Assembly (NCBI RefSeq): GCF_000411295.1 | Contig: NZ_KE150423.1 | Span: forward strand, 62,001 to 126,000 | Direction of reading: 5' to 3' | DNA: 64,000 nt | DNA from: Paenisporosarcina sp. HGH0030 | Lineage (GTDB): Bacteria > Bacillota > Bacilli > Bacillales_A > Planococcaceae | Part shown: positions 8,437 to 16,162 of the stretch, piece by piece | How the letters are laid out: each line of letters starts with the position of its first letter | Position numbering within the stretch: the first letter of the stretch is position 1 | The notes under the pieces: generated by a model | Databases searched by the model: none | Seen by the model: only the letters and a program-made list of their open reading frames with translations | What the model was told of the DNA's origin: nothing | Program-made: the position numbers and the translations under genes

Positions 8437-8696
8437 ATTAACCGAGTTAACCTATTGCCACTTTGGAAGAGCAAGACGATTTACTGAAACAATCAGGAAG
8501 AGAGAAGTGATTAACATAAGAAGGGAACCACCCTGATTACGACTGCTTGCACTGAAAACCAGTTTGCCGTTACCCCCATCACCAACACTGCTAGCAGTTG
8601 CTTCATTCCATACCCATTGAGATTCTTCCCATCATCTCAATGGGTATGGTTCTGTTGAATCAAGCGCACCCGTTAACAACATGACCACTTGAAAAT
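8437..8696 (-). pseudogene. Degraded 3' fragment of a DHA3-type MFS transporter
   Basis: This stretch closely matches the 3' end of the intact MFS gene at 43374-44567. 8437-8610 corresponds to about 43347-43530, diverging further on, and 8664-8696 matches 43858-43900, so about 300 bases between the two parts have been deleted. The homology also covers sequence just outside the intact gene's stop codon, which means a DNA block rather than a coding region was copied. Small indels and substitutions destroy the frame, including the stop codon. No start or ribosome site remains. It is a remnant of a second copy of the gene; the rest of the 8345-8834 gap holds the next operon's promoter. Confidence 0.85.
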
Positions 8697-8733
8697 GATG
8701 AATTGGACAAATAAAGCACTGATTTACATAACC

Positions 8734-8816
8734 TTAACATTGGATCAATGTGGGATTAATAATGAATGATTATGATTAAACCGTAACAAACAGTAGCAAA
8801 CATTAAAAATCCCACA
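8734..8816 (+). promoter_or_regulatory. Promoter and candidate operator of the ABC/phosphodiesterase operon
   Basis: A -35-like TTAACA (8734-8739) and a -10-like TAATAA (8757-8762) are 17 bp apart. The spacer contains the perfect palindrome ACATTG-GAT-CAATGT (8737-8751), a natural place for repressor binding. In addition, TGTGGGATT (8749-8757) and AATCCCACA (8808-8816) form a perfect 9-bp inverted repeat enclosing the transcription start; its second arm ends 18 bases before the start codon, so the mRNA could also fold near the ribosome site. The DeoR-type regulator encoded at the end of the operon is the obvious candidate to bind (inference). Confidence 0.55.
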
Positions 8817-8834
8817 CTAATTGGAGGCAATTTT

Positions 8835-9947
8835 ATGAATTACAAATTCAAGAAGAATTGTTACAAGTCTATTCAAGTTTTGATGTTAGGAGCGAGTGTA
8901 CTAGGATTAGCTGCTTGTGGAGCTTCTAAAGAGGAGGCAGCTCCAGTTGTTAAGGATCCAAGTACGTTAACCCTGAAAGAAATTGAAACAAAGGCAAAAG
9001 AAGAGGGGACAATTAATAGTGTTGGTATGCCTGATTCATGGGCTAACTGGGGAGAAACGTGGAATGAAGTGAAGCAAAAATATACACTGGAACACAGCGA
9101 TACAGATTTATCCAGTGCCGAAGAGATTGCCAAAATGGAATCTGAAGGAGAGAATGCAACAGCTGATATCGGCGATGTAGGAATTTCCTTTGGGCCAATC
9201 GCGGAACAAAAAGAATTAACGACGCCATATAAAACTTCATATTGGGACGAGGTACCTGACTGGGCAAAAGATGACAACGGAGATTGGGTTGTTGGCTACC
9301 AAGGAACGATTGCATTCTTTACTAATAAAGAATTAGTAGATAACCCGCCAAAATCTTGGGATGACATATTAAAAGGAGATTATAAAGTAACAGTTGGAGA
9401 TGTTCAGCGTGGTACTCAGAACCAAATGGCCGTTCTTGCTGCCGCTATCGCTTACGGTGGTGATGAAACAAATCTCCAACCAGGAATTGACTTTTTTGCT
9501 AAGCTTGCCAAGCAAGGTCGCCTTAGCTTAACGGATGCCAAGCCGGCTAACATCGAAAAAGGGGAAGTGGAAGTTGCCCTTGTTTGGGATTTCAATGCTC
9601 TTGGTTACGCTGACCAAATTGACCGTGATCAATTTGAAGTAGCCATTCCAAGTGAAGGCTCAGTCGTAAGCGGCTACGCAACTATTATTAACAAATATGC
9701 AAAGCATCCGCATGCGGCGATGGCAACTAGAGAATATATCTTAAGCGATGAAGGACAAATTAACTTAGCGAAAGGATTTGCCCGTCCAATTCGCGATGTA
9801 GAACTGCCGAAAGAAGTAGCTGAAAAAATGGTTCCAGAAGTACAGTACAAAAATGCAAAACCAATTGAAGATTACAAAGCTTGGGAAGAAACGGCAAAAA
9901 ATTTACCGCAGCTTTGGCAAGAAGAGGTGTTAGTCCATGTCAAATAA
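8835..9947 (+). CDS. ABC transporter substrate-binding lipoprotein
   Basis: Extracellular solute-binding protein (370 aa) of the spermidine/iron/2-aminoethylphosphonate type (SBP_bac family). A signal peptide ends in the lipobox LGLAAC with Cys27 or thereabouts, giving a lipid anchor. The mature part has the two-lobe fold signature (ADIGDVGISFGPIAEQ, GYQGTIAFFTNKELVDNPPKSWDDIL, WDFNALGYADQ). TTGGAGG precedes ATG 8835. It overlaps the next gene, a phosphatase-superfamily enzyme, by 11 bases, and two permeases and an ATPase follow. The ligand is most likely a phosphorus compound by association; no residue-level proof is possible here. Confidence 0.85.
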   Translation: MNYKFKKNCYKSIQVLMLGASVLGLAACGASKEEAAPVVKDPSTLTLKEIETKAKEEGTINSVGMPDSWANWGETWNEVKQKYTLEHSDTDLSSAEEIAKMESEGENATADIGDVGISFGPIAEQKELTTPYKTSYWDEVPDWAKDDNGDWVVGYQGTIAFFTNKELVDNPPKSWDDILKGDYKVTVGDVQRGTQNQMAVLAAAIAYGGDETNLQPGIDFFAKLAKQGRLSLTDAKPANIEKGEVEVALVWDFNALGYADQIDRDQFEVAIPSEGSVVSGYATIINKYAKHPHAAMATREYILSDEGQINLAKGFARPIRDVELPKEVAEKMVPEVQYKNAKPIEDYKAWEETAKNLPQLWQEEVLVHVK

Positions 9948-10770
9948 AGTAATAGCAATTGTTGTTGATGGTATGAGATACGATAAAGCATGTGAGACTC
10001 TTGGATTTATTCAACATTTAGTTGAAACAAATCAGGCAGCACTTTACAAAGTAAAGTCGGAACTCCCAAGTCTTTCTCGTCCATTATATGAAGTGTTACT
10101 AACGGGAACACCAGCATCAGTGAACGGAATTACGTCCAATCAAGCCGTGCGTTTATCTACTGAGAAAAGTCTCTTTCATCTTACGAAAGAAAACGGCTTA
10201 AGAAACGGGACGGCATCTTATTACTGGGTAAGCGAACTTTATAATCGTGCGCCATTCCATTTTATTGAAGATCGTGAGCAAGAGGATGAGTCTACGCCGA
10301 TTCAATATGGAAAATTTTATTGGGATGATGATTATCCAGACAGTCATGTGTTAATGGATGCAGAAGCTTTGAGAAGAAAGCATGACCCACACTTTCTCTA
10401 TATTCATCCGCTCGGTGTAGATGTAAAAGGAGAAATTTTCGGTTCGGAATCGAAAGAATATCGTGAACAAATCTTAAAAATGGGAAGCTTGTTGGCACAA
10501 CTTTTACCAATTTGGATCAAAGAAGGTTACCACATTTTAATTACATCTGATCATGGCATGAGTGAATCTGGCAACCATGGCGGCATAACTGATGGTGAGC
10601 GAGATGTACCGCTCTTTATCATGAGTCCAAAAGTTGAGCCTGGCGTTTACAGTGAAGTGGTTCCGCAATTAGCTTTTGCACCGCTTGTTTGTGAACTTTT
10701 AAATATTGAGCCATCCAATAAGATGATTTCATATCAACTGCCAGGTCTGAAAGGGAAAATTACCCTTTAA
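9937..10770 (+). CDS. Alkaline-phosphatase-superfamily phosphodiesterase/hydrolase
   Basis: A 277-aa enzyme of the type I phosphodiesterase/nucleotide pyrophosphatase (NPP) family, which also contains phosphonoacetate hydrolase. Metal and nucleophile motifs: VVDGMRYD at the N-terminus, LPSLSRP (predicted Ser nucleophile, about residues 44-50), HPLGVDVKGEIFG (about 152-164), TSDHGM (about 204-209) and GNHGG (about 213-217). In the HPLGVD block the His found in the usual DxxGH pattern is Glu. There is no signal peptide, so it acts in the cytoplasm on the imported substrate. The gene sits between the binding protein and the permeases, unlike typical phosphate-stress enzymes. Confidence 0.75.
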   Translation: MSNKVIAIVVDGMRYDKACETLGFIQHLVETNQAALYKVKSELPSLSRPLYEVLLTGTPASVNGITSNQAVRLSTEKSLFHLTKENGLRNGTASYYWVSELYNRAPFHFIEDREQEDESTPIQYGKFYWDDDYPDSHVLMDAEALRRKHDPHFLYIHPLGVDVKGEIFGSESKEYREQILKMGSLLAQLLPIWIKEGYHILITSDHGMSESGNHGGITDGERDVPLFIMSPKVEPGVYSEVVPQLAFAPLVCELLNIEPSNKMISYQLPGLKGKITL

Positions 10771-10811
10771 AAAAGATGCACGATTCAACATTAAAATGAA
10801 GATCTAGGTAA

Positions 10812-10852
10812 TGGGAATTGGTTTAACAAACGTATTGTTAGACCAATTCCCA
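10812..10852 (+). promoter_or_regulatory. Long intercistronic hairpin before the permease genes
   Basis: TGGGAATTGGT (10812-10822), TAACAA, a 5-nt loop, TTGTTA and ACCAATTCCCA (10842-10852) form an 18-position stem with a single T-G pair. No T tract follows, so it is not a standard terminator. By analogy with malE-malF-type spacers it may stabilise the upstream mRNA so that the binding protein is made in excess of the permeases, or it may be a protein-binding palindrome. Confidence 0.7.
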
Positions 10853-10884
10853 AATTAATAGAGAACATAGAGGGGCGAGAAGTC

Positions 10885-11739
10885 TTGCGAAAAATAAAAA
10901 AACAAAAAATTTACTTATTAGCTCTTTTACTGCCATTTATTATGTTTGTGATTGCATTTGAAATAGGACCATTAGTAGCAATGATTAAAAATAGTTTTTA
11001 TGCAGACGATGGAATTCAAGTTACGATTAATCAATATATTACTATATTTAAAAGTAAATTTTACTTACAAGCCATTCAAAATAGCCTTGTCATTTCCTTA
11101 TTTTCTGCTGTAACTTCTGTGATTATAGCAGTCATAGCAGCCTATTCGTTAACAAAATTCTCACAAAAAATACAAAATCGCTTACTAATGATTACCAATA
11201 TGACTTCGAACTTTGAGGGAATTCCCCTTTCATTTTCATATATTATTTTACTTGGAAACAATGGGTTGTTTACGTTGCTTTTTTCTAAGATTGGTTGGGA
11301 TGTGTTTGCGGATTTTAATTTATATTCATGGACAGGCCTCATTCTTGTTTATGTTTATTTTCAAATTCCGCTTGCTGTTATGCTCATCTACCCGTCTTAT
11401 CAAGGGATTAAGAAACAATGGAAAGAAGCCTCTTCATTATTAGGAGGGTCAAAAGTCTCGTTTTGGCGTCACATTGGGATTCCAGTTCTTTTACCTAGTA
11501 TTGTAGGTACATTCAGTATTTTGTTTGCTAATGCGATGGGAGCTTACGCTACAGCCTATGCATTAGTCGGCAGCAACTATAACTTATTGTCATTGCAAAT
11601 TGCCTCTCTAGTTGCTAGTGACGTTGCCCTAAAGCCGCAGTTAGGTAGTGCGTTGGGAGTTCTTCTAGCAGCGACTATGATAGGGGCGATGTGGTTTAAT
11701 GGACGAATGATGCGTCGCATTAGGAGGGATTTACGATGA
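10885..11739 (+). CDS. ABC transporter permease 1
   Basis: Inner-membrane subunit of the importer, 284 aa and six membrane helices. The cytoplasmic EAA loop reads KEASSLLGGSKVSFWRHIGIPVLLPSI (about 178-204), the site that docks on the ATPase. The start is TTG 10885 behind GAGGGGCGAGAAG. Its stop overlaps the start of permease 2 (ATGA), so both are translated together in a 1:1 ratio. The Binding_protein_dependent_transport (BPD) fold and length match PotB/PhnU-type permeases. Confidence 0.88.
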   Translation: MRKIKKQKIYLLALLLPFIMFVIAFEIGPLVAMIKNSFYADDGIQVTINQYITIFKSKFYLQAIQNSLVISLFSAVTSVIIAVIAAYSLTKFSQKIQNRLLMITNMTSNFEGIPLSFSYIILLGNNGLFTLLFSKIGWDVFADFNLYSWTGLILVYVYFQIPLAVMLIYPSYQGIKKQWKEASSLLGGSKVSFWRHIGIPVLLPSIVGTFSILFANAMGAYATAYALVGSNYNLLSLQIASLVASDVALKPQLGSALGVLLAATMIGAMWFNGRMMRRIRRDLR

Positions 11740-12590
11740 AAGCTTCATTGACTTTTCATAAAGTGATTGTTGGGTTATTAGTTATCTACTTATTAATTCC
11801 TCTTGTAGGAACATTTTTATTCTCGATTGCCGGTAAATGGGATCATACCATTTTACCTGAGAGTTATACAATGCAATGGTATATTGAATTATTTCAAGAT
11901 GAACGGTTTTATGATGCTTTTGGACGAACGCTGTTTTTAATTGTCATGTCTGTAGGTCTTAGTGTTGTTATTATGCTTCCTACTATCTTTATCATCACGG
12001 TATATTTCAGTAAATGGGAAGGATTACTTCAAGCAGCAGCTATGCTTCCTTATGGAATTCCACCCATTGTTGGAGCTGTTGGTTTAATCAAGATATATTC
12101 AGATGGACCGATTCAAATTGCCGGAACACCTTGGATTTTAATCGGTGCTTATTTCATAACGATTCTGCCTTTTATGTATCAAGGTATTCGTAACAGTCTT
12201 AGTACGCTTAATGCTGTGCAACTTGTTGATGCAGCTGAACTACTCGGTGCTACAAAATTCCAGGCGTTTCGCACGGTGGTGTTTCCAAATATTATTTCTG
12301 GTATTTTAGTTTCTACCTTATTATCAGTCGCTCTTTTATTTAGTGAGTTTGCTTTTGCCAATTTGCTTGTCGGGGGCCGATTTGAAACTCTTCAAATTTA
12401 TCTTGCCGACAAACTAAATAGCAGTGGTCACTTAACAAGTGCAATTGTTATTACTTATTATTCAATGATTTTGCTTTTAACGGGGACTGTATTAAAACTT
12501 ACGTTTAAAAACGAAAAAAAAACTGTCGTGTCAAATAAGAAGCGATTTCTTTCATTTCATAAAAATACTACTTTAGAAGGTGAAAAATAA
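11736..12590 (+). CDS. ABC transporter permease 2
   Basis: Second inner-membrane subunit, 284 aa and six helices, PotC-like. The EAA loop is DAAELLGATKFQAFRTVVFPNIISGI (about 165-190). It begins inside the stop codon of permease 1 and ends in a TAATG-type overlap with the ATPase gene, indicating strict translational coupling. The basic C-terminal tail (KNEKKTVVSNKKRF) is cytoplasmic. Confidence 0.88.
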   Translation: MKASLTFHKVIVGLLVIYLLIPLVGTFLFSIAGKWDHTILPESYTMQWYIELFQDERFYDAFGRTLFLIVMSVGLSVVIMLPTIFIITVYFSKWEGLLQAAAMLPYGIPPIVGAVGLIKIYSDGPIQIAGTPWILIGAYFITILPFMYQGIRNSLSTLNAVQLVDAAELLGATKFQAFRTVVFPNIISGILVSTLLSVALLFSEFAFANLLVGGRFETLQIYLADKLNSSGHLTSAIVITYYSMILLLTGTVLKLTFKNEKKTVVSNKKRFLSFHKNTTLEGEK

Positions 12591-13603
12591 TGAGCTATGT
12601 AACCATTGATCAAGTGACTAAGGGGTATGAAAATCAAGTCGTTTTAAATGACATTTCTTTAATACTAAAAAAAGGAGAATTTGCTACACTTCTTGGGCAA
12701 AGCGGATGCGGAAAAAGTACATTATTACGTTCCATTGCGGGGCTTGAAGACGTAGATTTAGGAATAATCTCAATCGATGGAAAAGATATTACTAATTTAT
12801 CACCGCGTCAGCGTGAAGTCGGTATGGTATTTCAGTCTTATGCGCTTTTCCCGAATATGAGCGTTTTTGATAATATCGCGTATGGCCTTAAAATGAAGAA
12901 GGTGAAAAATATTAAATCAAGAGTGAAAAAGATGATTGATATGGTTGATTTAATAGGAAAAGAAGAGTCTTATCCTCATCAGTTATCTGGCGGGCAACAG
13001 CAAAGGGTTGCTCTTGCTCGTGCGCTTGTCATGGAGCCGAAAGTACTGCTTTTGGATGAGCCGTTAAGTGCATTGGATGCGAAAATTAGAAAAAGTTTGC
13101 AAAAAGAATTAAAGAGAATACAGAAAGAATTAGATATTACAACTATTTTTGTTACTCATGATCAGGAAGAAGCAATGACGATGTCTGATCGAATTTTTGT
13201 CATGAATAAAGGACAAGTTGTACAATCCGGTTCTCCATCAGAAATTTATACTTCTCCAGCCAATACATTTGTTGCAAAATTTATCGGAAATTATAATGTT
13301 TGTAATTTGGAAGTTTTCCGTAAACTTGTTCGCAGCACAGAAATAAAAGGGAATGAAGTCGCGATTCGTCCTGAAGTTTTACAATTAGTTTCTGTTGGTG
13401 ACGATAGCGTGGATTTACAAGAGAACTGGGTAATTAAAGGGTTTATTAAAGATGTTTCCATGATAGGGAATGTTTTAAGATATGAAGTAGAAACAGAGGA
13501 GTCCGCTTTCCTTGTAGACTATCTTCACCACCGAGGGAATATGTTTGAGCAAGGAGCACACGTTCATATTCTTGTACCGAAGAAAGAATGCATTATTTAT
13601 TAA
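12590..13603 (+). CDS. ABC transporter ATP-binding protein
   Basis: Motor subunit of the importer, 337 aa. Walker A GQSGCGKST (36-44), Q-loop FQSYALF, signature LSGGQQQR (from about 131), Walker B LLLDEP (about 152-157) and the switch His in VTHDQEEA are all intact. A C-terminal TOBE-type beta domain (about 240-337; VAIRPEVLQL) marks the MalK/PotA/PhnT class. It lies in an overlapping five-gene string with the binding protein, hydrolase and permeases. Confidence 0.92.
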   Translation: MSYVTIDQVTKGYENQVVLNDISLILKKGEFATLLGQSGCGKSTLLRSIAGLEDVDLGIISIDGKDITNLSPRQREVGMVFQSYALFPNMSVFDNIAYGLKMKKVKNIKSRVKKMIDMVDLIGKEESYPHQLSGGQQQRVALARALVMEPKVLLLDEPLSALDAKIRKSLQKELKRIQKELDITTIFVTHDQEEAMTMSDRIFVMNKGQVVQSGSPSEIYTSPANTFVAKFIGNYNVCNLEVFRKLVRSTEIKGNEVAIRPEVLQLVSVGDDSVDLQENWVIKGFIKDVSMIGNVLRYEVETEESAFLVDYLHHRGNMFEQGAHVHILVPKKECIIY

Positions 13604-13630
13604 ATTATTAATGATCACGGGGGAAGAAAT

Positions 13631-14413
13631 ATGTCCGTTTTTCCAGAAGAAAGAAAGAATGAAATTTTAAAAGAACTTAACATAATGGGAAAAGTAAAAG
13701 TGATGGAATTAGTTAATCAGTTTGATGTTTCAGAGGAAACGATTCGACGCGATTTGATGATATTAGAGGAAAAAAGACTTTTAAAAAGGGTTTACGGTGG
13801 AGCGATTAAAACAGTCTTTGAATTTGAGGAGCCTCCATTTACACAGCGTACAACAGTGAATCAAGAAGCGAAAGTCAAGGTTGGAAAAAAAGCAGTAGAA
13901 CTCATTTCTAACGGAGATGTGATTGCCATCGATGTAGGGACAACCATGCTTGAATTTTCGCAGTGTATTGAAAATAAAAAAGACATTACGATTTTAACCA
14001 ATTCTCTTCCTGTGTCGTCTGTGTTGACTGAAAAGCTCAATCAAAATAAGTTTACAGGACAAATTCTATTATTAGGAGGACAAATTGATCCAAAGCATCA
14101 ATCTATAAGCGGCAGTCTCACTGAACAAATGTTAAATCAATTTAATATTGATAAAGCGTTCATTTCAGCTGGTGGTGTTTCCATTCAAAGTGGAGTTAGT
14201 AATTATCATTTACATGAAACATTAGTTTCACGCAAGATGGTCGAGGTATCAAAGCAAGTTATATTACTAACGGATTACTCTAAAATTGGTGTTGAAACAT
14301 TTTGTAAAGTTTGTCCTCTAGAAAAAGTCGATGTGATTGTCAGCGAGCAACCATTTCCAGAGGAATGGAGAAATCATTCAAAATTAGAGGAAATCAATTG
14401 GAATCTAGCATAG
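13631..14413 (+). CDS. DeoR/GlpR-family transcriptional regulator
   Basis: Repressor of 260 aa. An N-terminal winged helix (RKNEILKELNIMGKVKVMELVNQFDVSEETIRRDLMILEE, residues 8-47, family pattern) is followed by the DeoRC sugar-phosphate isomerase-like sensor (VIAIDVGTTMLEFSQ, TNSLPVSSVL, KAFISAGGVS). Members usually respond to a phosphorylated metabolite, which fits a transport operon delivering a phosphorus or sugar compound. It sits 27 bases behind the ATPase gene and probably controls the promoter before 8835. Confidence 0.88.
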   Translation: MSVFPEERKNEILKELNIMGKVKVMELVNQFDVSEETIRRDLMILEEKRLLKRVYGGAIKTVFEFEEPPFTQRTTVNQEAKVKVGKKAVELISNGDVIAIDVGTTMLEFSQCIENKKDITILTNSLPVSSVLTEKLNQNKFTGQILLLGGQIDPKHQSISGSLTEQMLNQFNIDKAFISAGGVSIQSGVSNYHLHETLVSRKMVEVSKQVILLTDYSKIGVETFCKVCPLEKVDVIVSEQPFPEEWRNHSKLEEINWNLA

Positions 14414-14500
14414 TCTTATTTGATTAGATTTTTATTGATAGTAGGTAAAAAAGCTAGAAAGATAATTTAATAGCTAGAATGAGAAAGGAGCTATATAGCC

Positions 14501-15373
14501 ATGAGTTTCATTGCGATAGATTTAGACGGAACATTATTAAACGACAAGAATGAAATTAGTGAAGAAAATATAAAGGCGATTCAATATGCCCAAGATAGAG
14601 GCTTTGAAGTAGTTATTTCAACAGGACGGGCTTATTTTGACGTTCAAACAATTTGTGAAAAAGCCGGGATTTCCCCATTTGTAATCGGGACAAATGGCGC
14701 AACTATTCATTCAAAAAGCGGAAAGCGCATTTCTTCTGTTACGATAACTAAAGATTGTGTCCAATCTATTCTCCAATGGTTAGATGAACGGAATTATTAT
14801 TACGAAGTGTTTACTGATAAAGCCATTTATACTCTTAAAAAGGGAAGAGAACATTTCCAGAATGAGATTAATAGTTTGAAAAGCGCAGAGTTGAATACAG
14901 ATATGAAAGAATTAGTTGAAGTAGCGGAAAGGCAATTTGACCAGTTTGGATATGTTTTAGTTGAAAACTATCATGATATCTTAAAACAGGAGGAAGAATT
15001 CTATAACATTTTAGCTTGTTCTTTTGATAAAAAGAAGTTAGAGGATGCATGGAACCAATTCAAAAAGTTTGATGAGTTGATGGTTGTTTCATCTGCTGAT
15101 CATAACATTGAAATTACAAGTAAAAGTGCTTCAAAAGGAATGGCCCTCGAAAAATTGGCGATCTTGATGAATGGCTCCTTAGATCAGTCTATGGCAATCG
15201 GGGATAGCAACAATGATTTATCCATGTTCCAGAAAGTTGGATACAGCGTAGCGATGGGAAATGCGAAAGATGTCATAAAAACTGTTTGTACAACGACAAC
15301 CCTTAAAAATGACGAGGATGGGGTAGCTCATGCGATTTATCGATATATGGAGAACTTCGTAGTTCAAAAATAA
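14501..15373 (+). CDS. Cof-type HAD-IIB phosphatase
   Basis: A 290-aa haloacid-dehalogenase-superfamily hydrolase. Motif I DLDGTLL (Asp7 nucleophile, Asp9), motif II STGR, a C2-type cap, and the C-terminal GDSNNDLSMF motif with Lys upstream (SKGMALEKL) identify the Cof/YidA subgroup, which removes phosphate from small sugars and cofactors. It follows the DeoR regulator and may dephosphorylate the product of the imported compound (inference). AAAGGAG precedes ATG 14501. Confidence 0.88.
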   Translation: MSFIAIDLDGTLLNDKNEISEENIKAIQYAQDRGFEVVISTGRAYFDVQTICEKAGISPFVIGTNGATIHSKSGKRISSVTITKDCVQSILQWLDERNYYYEVFTDKAIYTLKKGREHFQNEINSLKSAELNTDMKELVEVAERQFDQFGYVLVENYHDILKQEEEFYNILACSFDKKKLEDAWNQFKKFDELMVVSSADHNIEITSKSASKGMALEKLAILMNGSLDQSMAIGDSNNDLSMFQKVGYSVAMGNAKDVIKTVCTTTTLKNDEDGVAHAIYRYMENFVVQK

Positions 15374-15404
15374 GTGTCAATGCCAAAGGAGAGAGCGATA
15401 AAAG

Positions 15405-15734
15405 ATGGCATGGATATATATCATAATGGCAGGGTTTTTGGAAATTGTCTGGGTGATCGGTCTTAAATATTCACACGGATTCACCGAAGTTATACCTAGT
15501 ATAGTAACGATAATTATCATAATCTTTAGTTTCTTTTTACTTTCAAAGGCTTTACACTCAATTCCCTTAGGAGCTGGTTACGCCATTTTTACTGGATTGG
15601 GAACGGTGGGAACTGTAGTAACTGGGATGCTTTTTTGGGGAGAGACCATTAATCCACTGAAAGTATTTTTTGTGGCTTTAATGATACTAGGAATAATTGG
15701 AATAAAAATAGGTCCAGCACAACCTAAACATTAA
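15405..15734 (+). CDS. SMR-family exporter subunit (Gdx/SugE-like)
   Basis: Four-helix small multidrug resistance protein, 109 aa. The conserved membrane Glu lies in GFLEIVWVIGLKYSHGF, which resembles the guanidinium-exporter branch (SugE/Gdx, YkkC) more than the EmrE branch. SMR genes occur in pairs when the active transporter is a heterodimer, and a second SMR gene follows after 40 bases. No guanidine riboswitch fits in the 31-base gap upstream, so control must come from the upstream operon or an internal promoter. Confidence 0.85.
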   Translation: MAWIYIIMAGFLEIVWVIGLKYSHGFTEVIPSIVTIIIIIFSFFLLSKALHSIPLGAGYAIFTGLGTVGTVVTGMLFWGETINPLKVFFVALMILGIIGIKIGPAQPKH

Positions 15735-15774
15735 AGAAAATGAAATGATTTATATAAGGTTAGGGGATGATTCG

Positions 15775-16095
15775 ATGGATTGGATTTTTCTTCTTATTGC
15801 CGGATTTGCCGAGATTGGTAGTGTTATAAGCTTGAAACTTGCAGACGGATTTAAAAAAATTCTCCCCTCTGTAGCGTGTCTTTTTTTTGGGAGTTTAAGC
15901 TTTTATTTTCTTTCTTTGTCATTAACTTCTCTTCCAGTGGGAACTGCCTATGCAATATGGACCGCTATCGGCACTGTTGGAAGTGTTTTAGCAGGAATGA
16001 TATTCTTTAATGAACCTAGAAGTTTAAGATTAACCCTATTGATTATGTGTATAATTACAGGGGCTGTAGGTATTAAAATGACTTCTGGACATTAA
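15775..16095 (+). CDS. SMR-family exporter subunit 2
   Basis: Four-helix partner of the preceding gene, 106 aa. It has the helix 1 Glu (AGFAEIGSVISLKLADGF) and the LPVGTAYAIWTAIGTVGSVLAG signature of helix 3. Compared with subunit 1, Trp-Val after the Glu is replaced by Gly-Ser, as expected for an oppositely oriented heterodimer partner (YkkD or EbrB-like). The start ATG 15775 follows AGGGGATGA; an upstream in-frame ATG (15745) lacks a ribosome site. Confidence 0.85.
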   Translation: MDWIFLLIAGFAEIGSVISLKLADGFKKILPSVACLFFGSLSFYFLSLSLTSLPVGTAYAIWTAIGTVGSVLAGMIFFNEPRSLRLTLLIMCIITGAVGIKMTSGH

Positions 16096-16162
16096 TATCA
16101 GGGTATTAAATGGCAATAAGTAGATACAGAAAAAGGTACGATCCCTATGGAGGCGAAGAGAG

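Noticed and set aside
15374-15404. Guanidine riboswitch before the SMR pair
   Set aside because: The gap is only 31 bases and has no ykkC-motif elements.
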